This document shows, piece by piece, positions 1-8,495 of a DNA stretch of 34,291 bases (position 1 is the first letter of the stretch; each line of letters opens with the position of its first letter). The notes below the pieces were generated by a model. It saw only the letters and a program-made list of their open reading frames with translations. It searched no databases and was not told the DNA's origin. Source of the DNA: a virus; the IMG/VR virus record IMGVR_UViG_3300028595_000039, positions 1 through 34,291 of that record; one strand, given 5' to 3'. A program made the translations under genes and the position numbers.

Positions 1-1253
1 AGCATCGAATTCATTTCAGTCGGCGTGTCTATCTGGCTCGTGGCGCCAAATGTTATTTCCATTGGGCGCACGCCGTACTTCGCCTGGCTTGTTAGATCCT
101 CTTTTGTGATCTTGGTCAACTGACCCGTCGTGACTGTGACGCCAACCTGGCTACCGCCGCCAGCGGTTAGTGTGTCGTCGGTCGAAAGCGTTAGCACGGT
201 GTTTGTCACGCCGGCGATCGTGTATCGCCCGTCATTGTCGGAACTACCAGAGACATCAATCACCTGTCCGACCAAAAACCCGTCGGTCAGGAAACTCTCG
301 CCGCCACCGGCCGCGCGCGTGATCGTGTCTGGATTTGCGTCGGCGAATGTGAAGCCGTCGCCGGCCGTAGACGTGGCCTCGACTCCAGTGCGGTCGATGA
401 AAAAACCAACCGCTCTGTTGCGGATGTCGTGAATTGAGATCTCGAGCTTGCTCAGCTCATAGTATTCATCCGTGCTCGCGAGAGTAAAGTCGGCGGTAGC
501 CTTGCTGTACTGCGGCTCATACAGAGTCAGCTCGTAGTCGCCTGTGCTGCTGTTGTAGACGTAGCGCAGGTTGTAGCCGATCTGAGCCGCAAGCGTGCGC
601 AGCGCCTCACCGACGGACTGCTTGCCCTGATAGTATTCGAAAATGTTCCAGCCTGGCGAGTCGCCAGCCTTGAATGCGGTGCCGCCGTCTCCCGTGATTG
701 AGTATAGCGTCTCGGTTGCGGCCCAGTCGTCTAGAATGTCCTGCATCAGGTCTTCGACGGCCTTTGTCGGCACGCCGCCGGCGCTTGCGCCATACTCTGT
801 TTGGTCCTCTATTGTCAGGTCGTCAATCGTCGCAGTTTTATCTCGGCACGTCAGCTTGATTGGAGACTCGGTCCAGTCCACCTTGTCGATGTAGCCCTGA
901 AACTTCACCTCCCAGTCGGCGCTAGCAGGAATCGTGTCTTTTGGGACCACGGCGATGTCGATCTGCACAGCCTTTGCAATGTCGACCAGAGTGCCGCTTG
1001 CGTTTAGCTTGCTTCCGTCCACAAAGGTCGCAAGCGATAGCAGCGCGTGCTCGCGGATTAGGCGTACCTCAGCCGTGCTAGCGGAGTCCTCTGACTCACG
1101 GATGCGCACGCTATGCACCCAGTCTCTGCCATCCAGCGATGACAGGTCCGTCATCGTCGTGAAGTTCGCACCAATCCAAACCCTGGCCCACGTCGCTTGC
1201 GACCCACTTCGCCACAGGTCCTCTTTGGCTTGGCTTATGGTCCTCAGGCTCAC
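1..1253 (-). CDS. Tail-tip / baseplate-hub-like protein, cut by left edge
   Basis: An open minus-strand frame runs from a GTG at 1253 to the left edge, about 417 residues without a stop. The GTG overlaps the TGA of the upstream LamG-domain gene (GTGA), which supports this start; no ATG lies nearby. The product has alternating beta-rich segments (RIRESEDSASTAEVRLIRE, then AVQIDIAVVP, then WEVKFQGYIDKVDW) and a stretch with EALRTLAAQIGYNLRY. This resembles the hub or tail-associated proteins encoded just after the tape measure and distal tail genes in siphoviruses. Position supports the role; the family assignment is inference. The C-terminus is outside the window. Confidence 0.7.
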   Translation of the reverse strand, partial: MSLRTISQAKEDLWRSGSQATWARVWIGANFTTMTDLSSLDGRDWVHSVRIRESEDSASTAEVRLIREHALLSLATFVDGSKLNASGTLVDIAKAVQIDIAVVPKDTIPASADWEVKFQGYIDKVDWTESPIKLTCRDKTATIDDLTIEDQTEYGASAGGVPTKAVEDLMQDILDDWAATETLYSITGDGGTAFKAGDSPGWNIFEYYQGKQSVGEALRTLAAQIGYNLRYVYNSSTGDYELTLYEPQYSKATADFTLASTDEYYELSKLEISIHDIRNRAVGFFIDRTGVEATSTAGDGFTFADANPDTITRAAGGGESFLTDGFLVGQVIDVSGSSDNDGRYTIAGVTNTVLTLSTDDTLTAGGGSQVGVTVTTGQLTKITKEDLTSQAKYGVRPMEITFGATSQIDTPTEMNSM

Positions 1254-2815
1254 TTGGGTTGCTCCCTGATCTTCATTGAGATCTCGCGCAGGTTGACCTG
1301 GTATCCGTCATCCTCGTCCGCGACTCCGTCGACAAACTTCGCGCCTGTTACCTCACCCATGGCCTTGACCGTCATGGCTGGATTCATCATGAGGTCGCCG
1401 TCAATGTAGTATTCCGGCAGCGGGCTCATAGCTTGGCCCATCCCGTAGATTGCCGCGATCTGGTCCGCTGTTGCGGCGTAGGGGAGGATGATGACGTCTG
1501 AGATTTGGCCGTAGTGGTAAAAGGTCGACGACGACAGCCCGCCTACCTGTACTTCGTCGATCAGCGTAACGTCTGGGATCTGCGTTCCGGACGGGCTTAC
1601 CGCAGTGCCAGATTCAGATCCGTCAACATATATAGAAATCTCCGGCGTTCCTACAACGTACCTGGCCACCAAATGATGCCAGTCATTGTCCGCAAACACA
1701 CCGGTCGACGTAACAAGAGAAGACCCAGTAGTGCCCTTGGCCTGTAGTATTATGTTGTCTGATAGCCTGCGGAATTCTACCCTGTTGTTAGATGCGGCGC
1801 TCTCCCTGAATCTGCAGAGCGTACCGCCGGCATACTCGCTCCCAACAATGGCAGACGACTTCGCCCAGCACATGAACGTAATTCCGGATAGCCTCTGATT
1901 GAAGCTAACCGGGTACTTTAGTCCGCCGGCGCTGCTCCGACTCCCATCAACCCACGGCGTGCGGTAGGCTGTGTTTTCGAGTTGGAAGTCATCTACCGAA
2001 AACGCGGCCGTCTGAGAAGTCGACCTGTATATTTCGAAATAAACATTCTCGGCTGCGCATGATCCGCTAAAGGTAAAAAGTTTCCAGGAGCCAGAGACGG
2101 ATACTTTGCTTGACCCTCCTATGACCCCGCTTGAATCACCAACGACCCGGAAAGTATAGGTCTGACCGGTTGCGTCGTAGACCCTAGCGCTGCAAGTCAC
2201 ATCACCGGAAGAAACAGCAACCGCGCTAGTGCGCACACCTTTCAGCTGTCCGCCGGCGTCCACCTGTACCGATTTTGTGCCCCTGTAATAGTTTGTGGTG
2301 TCGTTGCTTAGTGTCGCACCGCCAAATGCCGTGTAGTCCGTCGCAGGGTCACCCTCTGCGTCGCGCTCTGCGTCTGGCAATAGATTCGTCGCCGCCGGCG
2401 CGCACATGACCCCGAGGTCGTAGTACTTCTTGTCGCTGATTCCGTTCTCATCGTACGACGCTTTTCCGTCCGCAGCGACGCCCAAAATATGGTCGCAGTC
2501 AGAGTCAGCCGGCGCAAGCCCATCGTGAGAGTACAGCTGGTCTGTGTCCGTAGCGCCAGTCGTAAACGGAGTCGTGCCGCTAGGGTCAGCGTCGCTCATT
2601 GGGATAACGTGGCCAACGCCCTGTATCTCGCCAATCAGCGCAATCGCCTCATCCTCAGGGACCTGATTCGTCGTGCCCTCCCACTGGCGCAAAATGTTGC
2701 GCCGCTCCAACATCTGCTTTCCGGAGTAGGCATTGCGGCGCGAGCCTATCTCTAGCTGCTTTTCATCGCAGTCAGAGATTGGCACTTCATGGCCGTTGAT
2801 CCGCAAGAACGCCAT
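1250..2815 (-). CDS. Tail protein with LamG/concanavalin-like domain
   Basis: This 521-residue protein lies directly after the tape measure gene (2 bases apart), the usual place of a distal tail protein. Residues 1-100 look like a structural tail domain. Residues about 165-285 form a beta-rich, CBM-like stretch ending in FSVDDFQLE, and residues about 300-445 match a LamG/concanavalin-like jelly roll (FMCWAKSS, then NDWHHLVARYV and ISIYVDGSESGT). Such domains usually bind glycans, so host-surface recognition or virion decoration is inferred. The C-terminal 75 residues (YYIDGDLMMNPAMTVKAMGEVTGAKF) return to a tail-structural character. Confidence 0.75.
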   Translation of the reverse strand: MAFLRINGHEVPISDCDEKQLEIGSRRNAYSGKQMLERRNILRQWEGTTNQVPEDEAIALIGEIQGVGHVIPMSDADPSGTTPFTTGATDTDQLYSHDGLAPADSDCDHILGVAADGKASYDENGISDKKYYDLGVMCAPAATNLLPDAERDAEGDPATDYTAFGGATLSNDTTNYYRGTKSVQVDAGGQLKGVRTSAVAVSSGDVTCSARVYDATGQTYTFRVVGDSSGVIGGSSKVSVSGSWKLFTFSGSCAAENVYFEIYRSTSQTAAFSVDDFQLENTAYRTPWVDGSRSSAGGLKYPVSFNQRLSGITFMCWAKSSAIVGSEYAGGTLCRFRESAASNNRVEFRRLSDNIILQAKGTTGSSLVTSTGVFADNDWHHLVARYVVGTPEISIYVDGSESGTAVSPSGTQIPDVTLIDEVQVGGLSSSTFYHYGQISDVIILPYAATADQIAAIYGMGQAMSPLPEYYIDGDLMMNPAMTVKAMGEVTGAKFVDGVADEDDGYQVNLREISMKIREQPK

Positions 2816-2817
2816 CG

Positions 2818-5800
2818 CTATGCTCCCTCTGACGGAGTGGAGAATTGACTACCTACGCCAACCGAAGTTCCGCCTTGCGCGATGGATTCCTCGACGCCCA
2901 TCTCTCGCATGCTTCTGAAAATACTGCTATGGTCGGTCGCCGTAATGCTGATGTTGTTGACCGTCGCTGGATTGCCACCGCCGCCGGCCCCTGGCCCTTC
3001 TGCGTCCGTGGCTCTGAATGCCGCAAGCGCAACCTTGAAACCACTTGGGACGTTGCGAAGCTCGTCGTTGACCTCAGCCATTGTCGCGGCCATGTTCTCC
3101 ATCTCGTCCGTGACGTCGCCCATGGCGTCGGTCGCCTCGTCGCTGGGGTGAAAATAGAAGTGGTCCTGCCTAGGCCCCTCGTACTCAGTCTCGAGGTCAG
3201 AGAGCATCTTCTGCTGCTTCGCCTCCATCTCGAGTTCCCACTCCCGGATCTTTTCCCGCTGGGCAATGCGGGCCTTGAGGTCGATCCCGAACACGCCCAG
3301 CACGTCATCGATCACGTCAACTACCGTGTTGACCATGTCAGCGAACACCTTGATCACCTCGGCGAACGCGCCCATGATCTCTGGCAGCACGTCAATTGAG
3401 TCGAGCGCTGTAACTATTTCGAGCACTAGCTCCATGAGCACCTCTAGCAGAGGCTCAAGCGCGTCGAATACCTGGCCAAGGATCCTTGCGAAATTCATGG
3501 CGAAGCGAGTCAGCGGTTGGAACACCTTCGTGAGTATCGGTCCGAGCATGCTAAGGATCGGCTCCATACCGTCCAGGAAAGCCTTAAGGACTTCGTTGAG
3601 CGCGTCGTTCATCGGCTGCAAAAATTTGAAGATCGGGTTGAGCGCCTCAATGATTATGTCCATGCCTTCGCCCATTTGGTCAAAGGCCTTCTGCACTGGC
3701 TCGAGCTTCATTACCAGTGCCATGATCGCGCCCATGATGGCGCCAATTGGGCCGCCCGCTGCGGCGCCCTGTACGCCGCCCTTGAACACGTCTCCAAACG
3801 AGCCAGCGCCCTCTACACCAGACTGGAACATGCTTCCGGCAACGCCTGCACCTGCGGCAACGTTCGGGTCAATGCCGCCGCCACCGCCGCTAGCACCGCC
3901 ACCATCTTGGATCTTCTTCCTTATCGCCTCCACCATCCCATTGCCAGCTTCGCCGAGCGAGTCGGCAATCGCCTCAGCATTCGCCAGTATCCTCGGCTTC
4001 AGCGTGCCTTCAAAATAATTAGACGCGTCAGATGAGATCGCGTCTAGCTTCTCAGCTACACGGCCAATTGCGTCTATCTGCCTGTCGTAGCTGTCGGACG
4101 ACTCAGACACAAGCTTGTCGGTGAAGTCGTTTATTGCCGACCCGGACTCGCTAAGGCCATCATCAATCAAGCGCCCAAGCGAGTTTCCAATATCAGCCCA
4201 GTCGTCCATGACATCGGCAGTTGCCTCGCTCGCCTTATCGGCTATCTCCTGCGAGCCTTTCTTCTCAACGGCAAACTGCTCGTCTTTGATTGCCGCAAGC
4301 TCGCTCATCTGCCGCTTGACGCTTTCAACAAGGCCGCTGGCTGACGACTTCTGCGACGTGCCGGTGTCGATCTCTTTCATCTGCTGCCTGGCGATCTCGA
4401 GTCTTTCACCCTGCTTTGACCCCGAGAAGTCACCGCTCAACATATCGCCGACCTCCGTGGCGATAAAGCCGATCATAACACCGAGCTTTTTGAAACTCTT
4501 CACCACATCGGAAACACTGATGTCGAAAGTACCCATTGCCAGCGCCGCACCGGCCGCCAGCGCCGCGATGCTGATCCAAACAGGGGCGCTTGCCAGTCCA
4601 AGCGCGCCCATCCCAACGGTCAGTGCCGCAACTGCTGCCGTTACACCGACGACTGCGCCTGTCACTAGCACTACGTCACCGATTGTCTCTTTGGTGCTTT
4701 CATCGAGTCCGTTGAATAGATCGATCAGGTCTCCTGCTGCGCTTGACACGGTAACGATAGCAGGCGCCATCGCAGACCCAAGCGCGATTGCTACTTCCTC
4801 AACCTTGCTACCAAGTGTAGCAAATGTGAAGCTGCCAGTTTTTTGCATCTCGGCCATAATGCCTTGGACGCTTCCTGTTTTGCTTACCTCGGCCTGGTAC
4901 TCTCGCAGGGCAGACCCTCCGGTTTGCGCCAGCTTGATCATTGCCTTTGCGCCGCGAGCACCGAAAAGGATAGATGCGTCGCGGGCCATGTTTTCTGACT
5001 TGGCCAGAGCGTCAATTACTGGGATCAGGCTGCGGCTGCCGTCCTCGGCGGCATCGAAGCTTATGCCAAGGCTTTTCATCACGCCTGCGGCCTTTTTACC
5101 TGGATTGAGAATCCGCTGCATGGCAATAGAAACCCCTGTTCCGGCCATGCTCGCCTGAATCCCTGAGTCGCCGAGCTTAGCCATCATTGCGGTTAGCTCG
5201 CCAATGCCTATCCCGGCCGCGCTTGCCATTGGGCCGGCATACTTGAATGCCTCACCCAACTGCGGGATGCTTGTGTTTGCGCTAGTGCTCGCGTTGACAA
5301 GCATGTCCATCGTGTCATTGAGCTTCTCAATCGGCACATTCATGCCGGACATGATGTTCGTCGTGATGTCGGCAGCGTCGGCAACTTCCATCATTGCTAC
5401 AGACGCCAGGTTGGCAACTGCCGGCATTGCCGCAATTTGCTTCTCCGCGTCAAAGCCGGCCTGCGCAAGGAATTGGAAACCGCCTGCGATCTTGCTTGCG
5501 CTATGCTCTGTCTTAGCTGCGAGGTCGCGCGCAGCGACCTGTAGCTGACCGTAGACTTCGCTTATCGACTGGCCACCGCCTGCGCTGATTGCCGCAACGC
5601 GAGTCATGGATCTCTCAAAGTCTGCAAACTTCCCAACCGACGCAGCCACGCCGCCGCTGATTGCGGCAAACATTGCCCCGCTGGCAATTGCGGTGCCGGC
5701 GCCAGCTTTAGCGAAATCGACGTTGCTTTCTTTCAGGCGCCTCTTTACGCCAAGCATCGCCCTGTGAAATTGAGACGCGTCGGCGCCGATTATGGCTCTG

Positions 5801-5823
5801 AGTGTTCCTAGGTTTATGGCCAT
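2818..5823 (-). CDS. Tail tape measure protein, TP901 type
   Basis: The 1001-residue protein is the longest in the window and sits after the tail chaperone pair. Residues 60-330 carry the TP901-family core, with an Ala/Gly-rich region, KFADFERSMTRVAAIS and MMEVADAADITTNIM. Hydrophobic segments lie near 380-430 (VLVTGAVVGVTAAVAALTV) and near 690-710 (GGPIGAIMGAIMALVM). A Gly-rich linker (GGGASGGGGGIDPN) lies near residue 640. At the usual ratio of about 0.15 nm per residue the tail would be near 150 nm; this is an estimate from the family rule. The start overlaps the end of the chaperone T frame by 10 bases. Confidence 0.95.
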   Translation of the reverse strand: MAINLGTLRAIIGADASQFHRAMLGVKRRLKESNVDFAKAGAGTAIASGAMFAAISGGVAASVGKFADFERSMTRVAAISAGGGQSISEVYGQLQVAARDLAAKTEHSASKIAGGFQFLAQAGFDAEKQIAAMPAVANLASVAMMEVADAADITTNIMSGMNVPIEKLNDTMDMLVNASTSANTSIPQLGEAFKYAGPMASAAGIGIGELTAMMAKLGDSGIQASMAGTGVSIAMQRILNPGKKAAGVMKSLGISFDAAEDGSRSLIPVIDALAKSENMARDASILFGARGAKAMIKLAQTGGSALREYQAEVSKTGSVQGIMAEMQKTGSFTFATLGSKVEEVAIALGSAMAPAIVTVSSAAGDLIDLFNGLDESTKETIGDVVLVTGAVVGVTAAVAALTVGMGALGLASAPVWISIAALAAGAALAMGTFDISVSDVVKSFKKLGVMIGFIATEVGDMLSGDFSGSKQGERLEIARQQMKEIDTGTSQKSSASGLVESVKRQMSELAAIKDEQFAVEKKGSQEIADKASEATADVMDDWADIGNSLGRLIDDGLSESGSAINDFTDKLVSESSDSYDRQIDAIGRVAEKLDAISSDASNYFEGTLKPRILANAEAIADSLGEAGNGMVEAIRKKIQDGGGASGGGGGIDPNVAAGAGVAGSMFQSGVEGAGSFGDVFKGGVQGAAAGGPIGAIMGAIMALVMKLEPVQKAFDQMGEGMDIIIEALNPIFKFLQPMNDALNEVLKAFLDGMEPILSMLGPILTKVFQPLTRFAMNFARILGQVFDALEPLLEVLMELVLEIVTALDSIDVLPEIMGAFAEVIKVFADMVNTVVDVIDDVLGVFGIDLKARIAQREKIREWELEMEAKQQKMLSDLETEYEGPRQDHFYFHPSDEATDAMGDVTDEMENMAATMAEVNDELRNVPSGFKVALAAFRATDAEGPGAGGGGNPATVNNISITATDHSSIFRSMREMGVEESIAQGGTSVGVGSQFSTPSEGA

Positions 5824-6182
5824 TGATCGCCTTCCAGTTCAGCGTCAGTGTACCACTCCCCTAGGTCGTTGGGCCAACCTTCGTCTAGCTCAGCCGCGCG
5901 CCTAGCCTCGCGCTCTTCCTCCTCTGTCTGCAATTGCGCCATTAGTGCAGCCTTGCCGTCCTCTTTTCTTGCTTTCAGCGGCGCCTCGATGGCGGCCTTC
6001 TCCTCTAGGCCCCAATTCACCATTAGGTCGCCGGCGCTTTTCTTGCTGCCGCCCATGGTTGCGCCAATGTACGAGGCGACTATTGCCGTCTGTCTGTACG
6101 AGTGCCTAAGCGACTCACGGTGCGCTTTGATCGCCTCTAGCAGTGTGCCGAGCGAATGCTGCTCAAACTCGCTCGGCGGCAT
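5814..6182 (-). CDS. Tail assembly chaperone, second (T) frame
   Basis: This is the downstream reading frame of a G/GT tail chaperone pair. It has an ATG at 6182, but the same frame is open further upstream to the slippery heptamer at 6269-6275 and reads smoothly across the ATG (FDLRAARSAAIAIGMPPSEFEQ). It is therefore most likely made as a -1 frameshift extension of the 147-residue G protein, giving a fusion of about 273 residues. The region ends in a charged coiled-coil stretch (QTEEEEREARRAAELDEG). In lambda-like phages the GT product recruits tail tube subunits to the tape measure; that role is inferred from family and position. Confidence 0.85.
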   Translation of the reverse strand: MPPSEFEQHSLGTLLEAIKAHRESLRHSYRQTAIVASYIGATMGGSKKSAGDLMVNWGLEEKAAIEAPLKARKEDGKAALMAQLQTEEEEREARRAAELDEGWPNDLGEWYTDAELEGDQWP

Positions 6183-6190
6183 CCCGATCG

Positions 6191-6634
6191 CTATGGCTGC
6201 GCTTCTGGCGGCTCGCAGGTCGAATCCGTCGTCGGAGTTTCTGGCTGCTCCGGCGGCGGCTCGTCTGCTAAAGGGTCTGGCGTATCCTCCGCGGCGGCCT
6301 TGTCCATTGCTTCGACAACCTCAGACTGGCCGCGGAAGTCAAACACCAGCCTGATCGCAGCGAGCACGCACTCGTCAACGCATGCAGGGTCGCGGTCCTG
6401 CAGCGCGGCCATCATGCTCGGCGTCGACTTGCGGCCATACTGGTGCCGCAGCGCCAGCGCCAGCAGTGTGTTAACGTCGAGAAACTGCGGCTGGTCGTTC
6501 GACTGAAGCGGTTTGAGAATTGCCAACACAAGCGACTTGTTACGAATCTTCTCAAACTCCATGGCCTCTTTCATGCCGAGCTTGCAAAGATACGTCTTTC
6601 CGCTTGCCTCAAACGTAGCGGTGCCCTGAAACAT
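6191..6634 (-). CDS. Tail assembly chaperone, first (G) frame
   Basis: The 147-residue protein begins with a beta hairpin (TATFEASGKTYLCKLGMKEAMEFE) followed by helical segments, like tail chaperones encoded between the tail tube and tape measure genes. The last 30 residues are a low-complexity Pro/Glu/Thr tail that is replaced when ribosomes shift at codon 122. The start has AGGAGGATC directly upstream, a strong ribosome site. Its products act in the cytoplasm during tail assembly and are not expected in the finished virion (family knowledge). Confidence 0.85.
   Translation of the reverse strand: MFQGTATFEASGKTYLCKLGMKEAMEFEKIRNKSLVLAILKPLQSNDQPQFLDVNTLLALALRHQYGRKSTPSMMAALQDRDPACVDECVLAAIRLVFDFRGQSEVVEAMDKAAAEDTPDPLADEPPPEQPETPTTDSTCEPPEAQP
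6269..6275 (-). other. Programmed -1 frameshift slippery site CCCTTTA
   Basis: In the zero frame of the 147-residue chaperone ORF the codons read GAC CCT TTA, which is C CCT TTA, a canonical X XXY YYZ heptamer at codons 121-122. After a -1 slip, the next codons (AGC AGA CGA) stay open to the stop at 5814-5816. A small stem CGGAG/CTCCG with a 10-base loop begins 16 bases downstream; that spacer is longer than usual, so the stimulator is uncertain. Confidence 0.85.
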
Positions 6635-6661
6635 TGGATCCTCCTGAATGTGTGTCGCAGA

Positions 6662-7084
6662 TTAGGACTGCGTTGCCGGCGTGGCGGTACCAGTGACCTG
6701 AATGCTGATGTCGAGCATGCTCACGTCGTCATTCGGCGCGCTCTTGCTGATCGACTCAACCAGGCCCTTGAACTTCCACTCTTCCTCGCCGGCGACAGTT
6801 TGGAAGCGGAACTTGTACCACAGCGCCGTGTCGTTGTAGAACGCGTCGACAATCTGCGTCAGCTGAGTGTCATCTTTGTTCCACACGGCCGGGAAGCTAA
6901 CGGAGCCGTCTTTGCGCCCGTAGATCTTCTTCTGCCATTCGCCATCGCCGCGTGACCACGAATTGATGATCGTCCGGTTGACGTCAAACGTAGCCTCTCG
7001 CGCTGCGCTGATTGCCGTGTACGTGCCGCCCTCGGTTGCACTGACGAGTAGCTCGCCAACGTCTCCACTCTTTGGGTCTGCCAT
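6662..7084 (-). CDS. Major tail tube protein
   Basis: The 140-residue protein has the small beta-sandwich pattern of TP901-1-like major tail proteins: TYTAISAAREATFDVNR near the N-terminus, YGRKDGSVSFPAVWNKDDTQ in the middle and a terminal strand (SMLDISIQVTGTATP). It lies between the tail terminator block and the chaperone pair, the standard siphovirus place. It is inferred to polymerise around the tape measure. The start at 7084 follows AGGAGACTGAC. A role as a minor variant tube subunit is less likely because no second copy is present. Confidence 0.88.
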   Translation of the reverse strand: MADPKSGDVGELLVSATEGGTYTAISAAREATFDVNRTIINSWSRGDGEWQKKIYGRKDGSVSFPAVWNKDDTQLTQIVDAFYNDTALWYKFRFQTVAGEEEWKFKGLVESISKSAPNDDVSMLDISIQVTGTATPATQS

Positions 7085-7093
7085 GTCAGTCTC

Positions 7094-7441
7094 CTATCGA
7101 GGCGCGCTCTTGATGACCGCGATCGTGATTGAGTCGTCGGCATCCATGGTCAATTCCACGTTGCCGCTCGAATCGTTGAAAATTGCCGGGTCAAACGGCC
7201 CGAGCACGGCGATCTCGTCTTGGCCGATCGAGTATGCCGCTCCACTCTCGGTGACGAGTCCGCCGCTATCCTGGACCACCGTCGCCGTGCACGTATGTGC
7301 TCCAGTCCCCGCATTCCAGACTAGGATCAGAGTCTTCCCGTCGTTCGCAAACTCGTTCTCGAATGGGCTCGCCCCGCTCGCTGTCCAAACAATGTCCGCT
7401 GCTCCATTCTTGGTCAGCGTCTGCACAGGTAGTGTCGCCAT
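7094..7441 (-). CDS. Small virion structural protein (putative)
   Basis: I choose the ATG at 7441 over the one at 7459 because GAGGAG lies 6 bases upstream. The 115-residue product (MATLPVQTLTKNGAADIVWT at its start) is beta-rich, with LILVWNAGTGAHTCTATV and a GPFDPAIFNDSSGNVEL motif. Small proteins of this pattern are common in phage head-tail regions and are probably an Ig-like or decoration-type structural subunit. The exact role is unknown. It is one gene upstream of the tail tube in the operon and overlaps the tail of the small ORF 7266-7601 in another frame. Confidence 0.75.
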   Translation of the reverse strand: MATLPVQTLTKNGAADIVWTASGASPFENEFANDGKTLILVWNAGTGAHTCTATVVQDSGGLVTESGAAYSIGQDEIAVLGPFDPAIFNDSSGNVELTMDADDSITIAVIKSAPR

Positions 7442-7601
7442 GGTCTTGCTCCTCAGCAAATTGAGCCACGCCGCTCTCGACCAGCAAGCATGCGGCCCGG
7501 CGCGACAACGTTACACGACCAGGATAGTAGGACAACGTTCCACCATTTGGCAAACTTACGTCACCCTGGCCAAAAATCTCGATTGTTGTTTGCTCACTCA
7601 A
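7266..7601 (-). CDS. Small hypothetical protein, TTG start, overlapping next gene
   Basis: A frame opening with TTG at 7601, overlapping the TGA of the tail terminator gene, reads LSEQTTIEIFGQGDVSLPNG and continues with LSYYPGRVTLSRRAACLLVESGVAQFAEEQ. This first part (about 52 residues, to 7446) looks like real coding sequence and fills an otherwise empty 150-base gap between two genes. The rest overlaps the 115-residue structural gene for 176 bases and has shadow-like composition (repeated Arg, Glu and Ser). Either a true long overlap exists or the C-terminal half is incidental. Function is unknown. Confidence 0.5.
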   Translation of the reverse strand: MSEQTTIEIFGQGDVSLPNGGTLSYYPGRVTLSRRAACLLVESGVAQFAEEQDHGDTTCADADQEWSSGHCLDSERGEPIRERVCERREDSDPSLECGDWSTYVHGDGGPG

Positions 7602-8034
7602 AGTACACCGCCCTAGCGTTGAAGCTGTAGTTGTGCCGTCCGTCCCCATCCTCGCCCTGGTAGAACGGCGAGGCGTCAATCGACTTGACGTCGGTGTAGC
7701 CGGGCAAGCTGGCATTAGGCGTGTCGAGCAGCTTCAAGCACTCCCACGCCAAATCAAGCGCGCGCTCATGTCCGTTTGTGCGGCGAGGCCCGCGCACCCT
7801 GATCTGCAAGTGCACCGCGTATTGCCGCGTTCGGTTGCTTGACGACAGGAATCCGCTCGGACTCTCACCGCCGTATGCCGTGACAAACACCGCGAGCTCG
7901 TCTACCACACCGTCTTCCGTGGGTAGGTCGACGCAGTTGAACGCACTCCGGCCCTCGACAAGCGACTCGGTCGCGACGTTGGAAACAAGGTACCGCATGA
8001 TGTCGCGGTCAGGACGCTTGTAGCCAATCGTCAC
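7594..8034 (-). CDS. Tail terminator protein (putative)
   Basis: The 146-residue protein lies between the HK97-gp10-like gene and the tail tube gene, where siphoviruses encode the tail terminator or minor capsid protein. Its layout fits that family: an N-terminal helix (DIMRYLVSNVATESLVEG), a strand pair (VVDELAVFVTAYGG), YAVHLQIRVRGPRR followed by a helix (ERALDLAWECLKLLDT), and a final strand (NYSFNARAVYFE). The start overlaps the upstream stop by 4 bases. The role of capping the tail tube is inferred from family and order. Confidence 0.8.
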   Translation of the reverse strand: MTIGYKRPDRDIMRYLVSNVATESLVEGRSAFNCVDLPTEDGVVDELAVFVTAYGGESPSGFLSSSNRTRQYAVHLQIRVRGPRRTNGHERALDLAWECLKLLDTPNASLPGYTDVKSIDASPFYQGEDGDGRHNYSFNARAVYFE

Positions 8035-8495
8035 TTGTCACCCCTTGGCGGGTTTTTCGGGTGCTTGCCGCCGCCCTTCCTGCGCCTGACTCCGGTCTTG
8101 TACGCCGCGCCGACGTTGCGCGCAATGATCTTCAGGATGTCGTTTTTCATCCGCAACAGCGGGCGCTCGAGAAACTTCGGCCCGGTGCCGGCCGTGGTCC
8201 AATTTGTGGCGGTGAACCGCTCGTGTACATACGGCGCGTATTGCGCTGAAAAGCCAAGCTCCGACTGTGGTTTCTCTAGGTGCTCAGGCTCAGTGACGTA
8301 CTTTGTGTTGCGCAGCCAGCCTCCATGCTTAGACTTCGGCGTAACGCGCACGGCCGCAGTCATTACCTCCTCGGCCGCAAGATACACACCGGCCGCACCG
8401 GCGCGCATGGCTGCCTCGCCGTGCTTTTCCAGCTTGCGCAGCATCTTATCGACGCCCTCGAATTTGACGCTGACTCCGAGTCCACGAGCCATCAC
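8031..8495 (-). CDS. HK97 gp10-like head-tail joining protein
   Basis: The 154-residue protein matches the HK97-gp10/minor head family in layout. It has VSVKFEGVDKMLRKLEKHGEAAM near the N-terminus in two short helices, AAVRVTPKSKHGGWLRNT in the middle (the VP..TG.L type loop), YAPYVHERF, and a C-terminal basic tail (RRRKGGGKHPKNPPRGDK). Such proteins join head connector and tail. Its start overlaps the stop of the upstream gene (ATGA at 8492-8495), so translation is coupled. Confidence 0.82.
   Translation of the reverse strand: MMARGLGVSVKFEGVDKMLRKLEKHGEAAMRAGAAGVYLAAEEVMTAAVRVTPKSKHGGWLRNTKYVTEPEHLEKPQSELGFSAQYAPYVHERFTATNWTTAGTGPKFLERPLLRMKNDILKIIARNVGAAYKTGVRRRKGGGKHPKNPPRGDK

Noticed and set aside
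2845-4018. Plus-strand ORFs across the tape measure C-terminus
   Set aside because: They lie antisense to the tape measure gene and have no start signals.
4115-5158. 347-residue plus-strand ORF opposite the tape measure gene
   Set aside because: It is the antisense of the well-supported tape measure frame, without ribosome site or recognised motif, and is Ser/Ala-rich as expected of such shadows.
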